Source: Proteiniborus sp. MB09-C3 | GTDB lineage: Bacteria; Bacillota; Clostridia; Tissierellales; Proteiniboraceae | Assembly (NCBI RefSeq): GCF_030263895.1 | Contig: NZ_CP127161.1 | Coordinates: 1,116,001-1,180,000 of the forward strand | DNA: 64,000 nucleotides | Reading direction: 5' to 3' | Shown: positions 61,157 to 64,000 of the stretch, piece by piece | Layout: each line of letters begins with the position of its first letter | How positions within the stretch are numbered: the first letter of the stretch is position 1 | Notes under the pieces: generated by a model | The model's input: the letters and a program-made list of their open reading frames with translations, nothing else | What the model was told of the DNA's origin: nothing | The model's database searches: none | Made by a program: the position numbers and the translations under genes

Positions 61157-61572
61157 TGTCTAAAAGCACTATATATAGTAAACATAGCGACATATAACAC
61201 TACATATAGAGGTTATAGATATAACAGGTAAATATGATTGGACTTGTAGTAATTAAAGAAGTGTTGTTAAATGTTGGTCATGATTTGTTTATATGGGTAA
61301 ATTTCTACCCGTTATTACACAGTGGGTTTTTGGTGTGTGTAGAAAGATGTGTAGAATGAACTTCTATATAGAAAATTTAAACGTAAAATGGACAATGAAT
61401 AAGGAACATCTACTTTAAGAAAAAGTGGGTGTGCCTTTTGTATTGTATTGGACTGAAATATATACATAGATATCAACGTGATAATTATTATAGGTATAAA
61501 TTAAAAAGTTAAAAAATAACTTTGAGATTTAAATAAACGGTTAGTGAAGAGCTAACAGAAAGAGGGATAACA
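61157..61572. other. Gene-free AT-rich stretch before the unknown cluster
   Basis: No ORF of note. It contains several GTGT-rich runs and GGGTAAATTTCTACCC (about 61295-61310), a small inverted repeat. No convincing promoter was found. Confidence 0.4.
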
Positions 61573-62073
61573 ATGATAATTAGAATTACTGAACCAAATG
61601 GAAGAAAAGGAATCGTAGTAGTGAAAGATGACGGAAGAGTTTATAAGGTATTAGCTGATGTAATAAGAGTAGAGTACTATAGAGAAAAAGCAGAAAAAGT
61701 ATTATTTGCAGTAGATATACAAGATTTAACAAGAAGAAAAGGTTGTAGCATAAGTGATAATACTTATAATGTTGGAGATGACAGAAGACTACAAGCAAAA
61801 GTAACATATGACTTCATAGTTGGTGATGTAGAACTAACTGATAAAGTTGAAGTTAAAACAGATTTAACAGAAGAACATGATGGTGAATTAGCTCGTTATA
61901 TAAAAGCTATAGGAATTAAAAGGACAATTGAAGATATGATAGAAGATTATTTTGAGCATTATAGCTACAGTCTAAAAGAAATCAGATGTAATAAATGCAA
62001 TAGTAATCTTGGTTATGTCGAAGGTGATTACTCTATAATTTGTGATAGTTGTGGATTATTAAACAGAAGATAA
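61573..62073 (+). CDS. Hypothetical protein with C-terminal zinc ribbon
   Basis: 166 residues, not recognised. The last 30 residues have two CxxC pairs (Cys139/Cys142 and Cys157/Cys160), a zinc ribbon. The N-terminal part is beta-rich by appearance (IRITEPNGRKGIVVVKDDG). Start ATG 61573 follows AGAGGG. It opens a group of five small same-strand genes. Confidence 0.7.
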   Translation: MIIRITEPNGRKGIVVVKDDGRVYKVLADVIRVEYYREKAEKVLFAVDIQDLTRRKGCSISDNTYNVGDDRRLQAKVTYDFIVGDVELTDKVEVKTDLTEEHDGELARYIKAIGIKRTIEDMIEDYFEHYSYSLKEIRCNKCNSNLGYVEGDYSIICDSCGLLNRR

Positions 62074-62081
62074 AAACAAAT

Positions 62082-62117
62082 GGTCACTTGGTTAGTTTAA
62101 CAGCTAATCAAGTGACC
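62082..62117 (+). promoter_or_regulatory. 14-bp hairpin before the second gene of the cluster
   Basis: GGTCACTTGGTTAG (62082-62095) pairs with CTAATCAAGTGACC (62104-62117), with one G-T pair and an 8-base loop. No T-tract follows; the ribosome-binding site ATAAGGAGG is 9 bases after. It may be an RNA-processing or protein-binding site. Confidence 0.6.
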
Positions 62118-62141
62118 TACAAGATAAGGAGGTACAAGCTT

Positions 62142-62657
62142 ATGGGTGAACTAATACTTCCTGATATTAAAATAATATACGATATTAGAGAAGAACTAAG
62201 ACAAGACCCAATATATTGGGCATTATCACTTAGCATTACTCATGTAATAGTAGAGAATTATTCAATGGATGCAAAGATGATAAAGCAGCTTGAAAGTGAT
62301 AATTCATTTAGTGATGAAGTTAGTTTAATGTTCATAGTAGAAAAAGATGGAGAAAGAATAAGTTTAGTTGCATTTGCTGTAGAAGATAATACTGGCTTAT
62401 ATATAAGAGTTCAGCATTTACAAGATGATTATTACTTTAAAGTAGAGAAAAACAGTCACTTTCAATCATTAGACATTGTAACTGAAGAATCATTTAAACA
62501 TGATGTAAGATTACTGAAATTAATAAAGAATCCGAGCAATGAGACATTAGAGAAGTTTGGAATAGGAAAGCAAGTTGATTATAGGCTATTTGACGGAAAA
62601 AGGAAGTTGAGATTAGACCAATCAACAGTGAAACTATTTAAGAGTTTATTTGATTAA
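62142..62657 (+). CDS. Hypothetical protein, 171 aa
   Basis: Not recognised. Mixed alpha/beta, acidic, no signal peptide or membrane segment: ILPDIKIIYDIREELRQDP at the start, SLMFIVEKDGERISLVAFAV in the middle. Start ATG 62142 follows AAGGAGG; an upstream in-frame ATG (62049) would read through the hairpin. Confidence 0.65.
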   Translation: MGELILPDIKIIYDIREELRQDPIYWALSLSITHVIVENYSMDAKMIKQLESDNSFSDEVSLMFIVEKDGERISLVAFAVEDNTGLYIRVQHLQDDYYFKVEKNSHFQSLDIVTEESFKHDVRLLKLIKNPSNETLEKFGIGKQVDYRLFDGKRKLRLDQSTVKLFKSLFD

Positions 62658-62674
62658 TAGCAGGGGGCGATAAT

Positions 62675-63001
62675 ATGATACAAATTCTAATGTTAGATAC
62701 TGAATTAAGTAATGAAGACGCTGCTAAATGGATGATTGACATATTAGATAAATACCCACATATCAACATAGGATTTAGAGCTACTACATTTCAGGTTGAA
62801 GAAGTTAAGAAGATTATAAAAGAAAGAATGGTTATCTCAAAAGCAATAAATGACCTAGTTAAAAATACAGAATTACTTGAGGATAAATTAAACAGTGCTT
62901 CTGATAATCAACTAGATAAGCTTGAAGAATTAGAAAAAAGCATTAAAGAGTTATATGCAGGTATACAGATTGTAAAGTTGAATAAATCGCAAGTTGTTTA
63001 A
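62675..63001 (+). CDS. Hypothetical coiled-coil protein, 108 aa
   Basis: Not recognised. The C-terminal half (about 60-100) is a charged heptad-like helix (LLEDKLNSASDNQLDKLEEL) that could form a coiled coil. Start ATG 62675 follows CAGGGGG. 17 bases after the previous gene. Confidence 0.62.
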   Translation: MIQILMLDTELSNEDAAKWMIDILDKYPHINIGFRATTFQVEEVKKIIKERMVISKAINDLVKNTELLEDKLNSASDNQLDKLEELEKSIKELYAGIQIVKLNKSQVV

Positions 63002-63082
63002 TACATTACATTTACTAGTGGAAAAGTTAGTCTATTGGCTAAAGGTGAATGTGGTGTAAATTACCAGATACTCAATAATAAC

Positions 63083-63110
63083 TAGTGGTGTACTTCAAAG
63101 TACATCACTA
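63083..63110 (+). promoter_or_regulatory. 12-bp hairpin before the small membrane protein gene
   Basis: TAGTGGTGTACT (63083-63094) pairs with AGTACATCACTA (63099-63110), one G-T pair, TCAA loop. No T-tract. The ribosome-binding site TAGGAGG follows after 10 bases, like the hairpin at 62082. Confidence 0.6.
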
Positions 63111-63135
63111 AATTAAAAATTAGGAGGACACTAAC

Positions 63136-63306
63136 ATGACAAACTCAATAATTACTTTAATGGTACTATTCTTCATAATGATATTCGTTGGATACTTGGC
63201 AATAATGTTTTACAGTTTAACTGCTAAACTAAGACGTAGCTGCTACTCAATAGAGGATGACTCTTATAATTACAGAAGACACATGAAAATGTACTATAAT
63301 TATTAA
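63136..63306 (+). CDS. Small single-pass membrane protein, 56 aa
   Basis: Starts ATG 63136 after TAGGAGG (63121-63127). MTNSIITLMVLFFIMIFVGY runs into one membrane helix (about 5-27); the remainder is a polar, Tyr- and Arg-rich tail with one Cys. Family unknown. Confidence 0.6.
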   Translation: MTNSIITLMVLFFIMIFVGYLAIMFYSLTAKLRRSCYSIEDDSYNYRRHMKMYYNY

Positions 63307-63501
63307 ACATTGATTTAAAAGAAGTAAGAACCATTTATCAACTGAAAAATGACACTAATAGAATTAGTTAGTAAGAATTTAGTTAACTAACTAAATTTGA
63401 AACTAATTGAGTGGTAAAAATGGAGATGTAAATGTAGAAAACAAGGTATTTAGAAATAAAATGATAAGAAATTAAAATAAATTTAAGATGGAGGTAATGG
63501 T

Positions 63502-63891
63502 ATGAAGACAAATGAGAATCTTACACTAGAAAGCATTAAAGAAACGTTAGATGAAATCTTTGCAGGACAGGAAATACTGCTTATGAGTCTTGGATTAAAT
63601 AAAGGCGGTAAGATTAAAGGAAATAAACTTGAAAAAAAAGTAGGGGAACTTACAGCAGAAGGTAATTCTATAGCTAGAATAAAAGTAAAGCTTGGTTGCT
63701 CAAGTAGTATAGTATCAGGTTACAGAAGACAAATTAAAAACAAGATAAGAAAGCTTATGGCTAAAGGTTATAGTGAACAGCATATAGCTGAAGAACTTGA
63801 ATACTCTGAATTAGTAGTATCACATTTTAAGAAACTGGTAGAAAAAGATATAGCTAAAGAATTAGCTAAAGAGGAAGAAATAGACTTCTAA
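63502..63891 (+). CDS. Small protein with duplicated helix-turn-helix
   Basis: 129 residues. Two similar helix-turn-helix units follow each other: VGELTAEGNSIARIKVKLGC (47-66) with SSSIVSGYRRQI, and IRKLMAKGYSEQHIAEELEY (82-101) with SELVVSHFKKLV. They share the pattern L-x-A-x-G-x-S-x-x-x-I...L-x-x-S...V-S. It probably binds DNA and may regulate the cluster. Start ATG 63502 follows GGAGGT. Resembles small regulators of mobile elements, but I do not recognise it. Confidence 0.65.
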   Translation: MKTNENLTLESIKETLDEIFAGQEILLMSLGLNKGGKIKGNKLEKKVGELTAEGNSIARIKVKLGCSSSIVSGYRRQIKNKIRKLMAKGYSEQHIAEELEYSELVVSHFKKLVEKDIAKELAKEEEIDF

Positions 63892-63910
63892 ACTAAATAG
63901 TATTACATGA

Positions 63911-63947
63911 ATACCACTCAATACGTTTATTGTGTGGTATTTTTTTA
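63911..63947 (+). terminator. Terminator after the unknown cluster
   Basis: ATACCAC.CAATA (63911-63923) pairs with TATTG.GTGGTAT (63928-63940), followed by T7. Confidence 0.88.
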
Positions 63948-64000
63948 TTGAAAAATAATTTTTAAAATATAGGCTATAGACGTTTCTATTAACTTCAATA

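Overview
The window is low-GC, A-ended-codon DNA from a Gram-positive anaerobe of the class Clostridia. The gene order (ispD-ispF, proS, gltX, T-box-cysE-cysS-mrnC-thyX-rlmB-rae1-sigH, tuf, rpmG-secE-nusG, rplKAJL, rpoBC, S12/S7/EF-G/EF-Tu, the S10-spc-alpha operons, ecfA1A2T-truA-rplM-rpsI) is typical of Clostridia. Zinc-binding forms of S4, S14, L33, L36 and Adk, TTG/GTG starts and strong AAGGAGG sites agree. A Tissierella-like lineage is my guess from general look only; I cannot name the genus.

Layout. 1-6.9 kb: end of ispD, ndk, ispF, a NatAB-type ABC exporter, proS behind a proline T-box, a ROK kinase and a 39-residue membrane protein. 6.9-14.7 kb: gltX, a cysteine T-box, cysE-cysS-mrnC-thyX, a 195-bp foldback element, rlmB-rae1, sigH and tRNA-Thr(GGT). 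14.75-22.9 kb: an accessory island that splits sigH from tuf. It is bounded by the 3' part of tRNA-Thr and a 48-bp near copy of it (2 mismatches). It holds decayed IS110, IS1380-like and IS3 elements, a TetR fragment, a broken small membrane gene, and one intact two-gene operon: a radical SAM protein plus a PRTase-like protein of unknown function. 23-61.1 kb: two near-identical tuf genes and the transcription/translation superoperons, with several structured leaders (L10 leader, a large rpoB leader, leaders before rpsG, ybxF, rpsJ, rplM). 61.5-63.9 kb: five small unrecognised genes, some separated by strong hairpins, including a small protein with a duplicated helix-turn-helix.

How it works together: the conserved genes form the information-processing core (aminoacyl-tRNA synthetases, ribosomal proteins, RNA polymerase, translation factors, Sec translocon, rRNA/tRNA modification). 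Amino-acid-sensing T-boxes control proS and cysES. A family of ~120-bp two-hairpin repeats, in tandem pairs, sits exactly after the T-tracts of three terminators (proS T-box, cys T-box, rplL), and base changes in its stems are compensated. The items most worth following up are the radical SAM/PRTase-like pair in the tRNA-Thr island, the IS110 upstream structured RNA, the repeat family, the rpoB leader and the unknown cluster at the right end.
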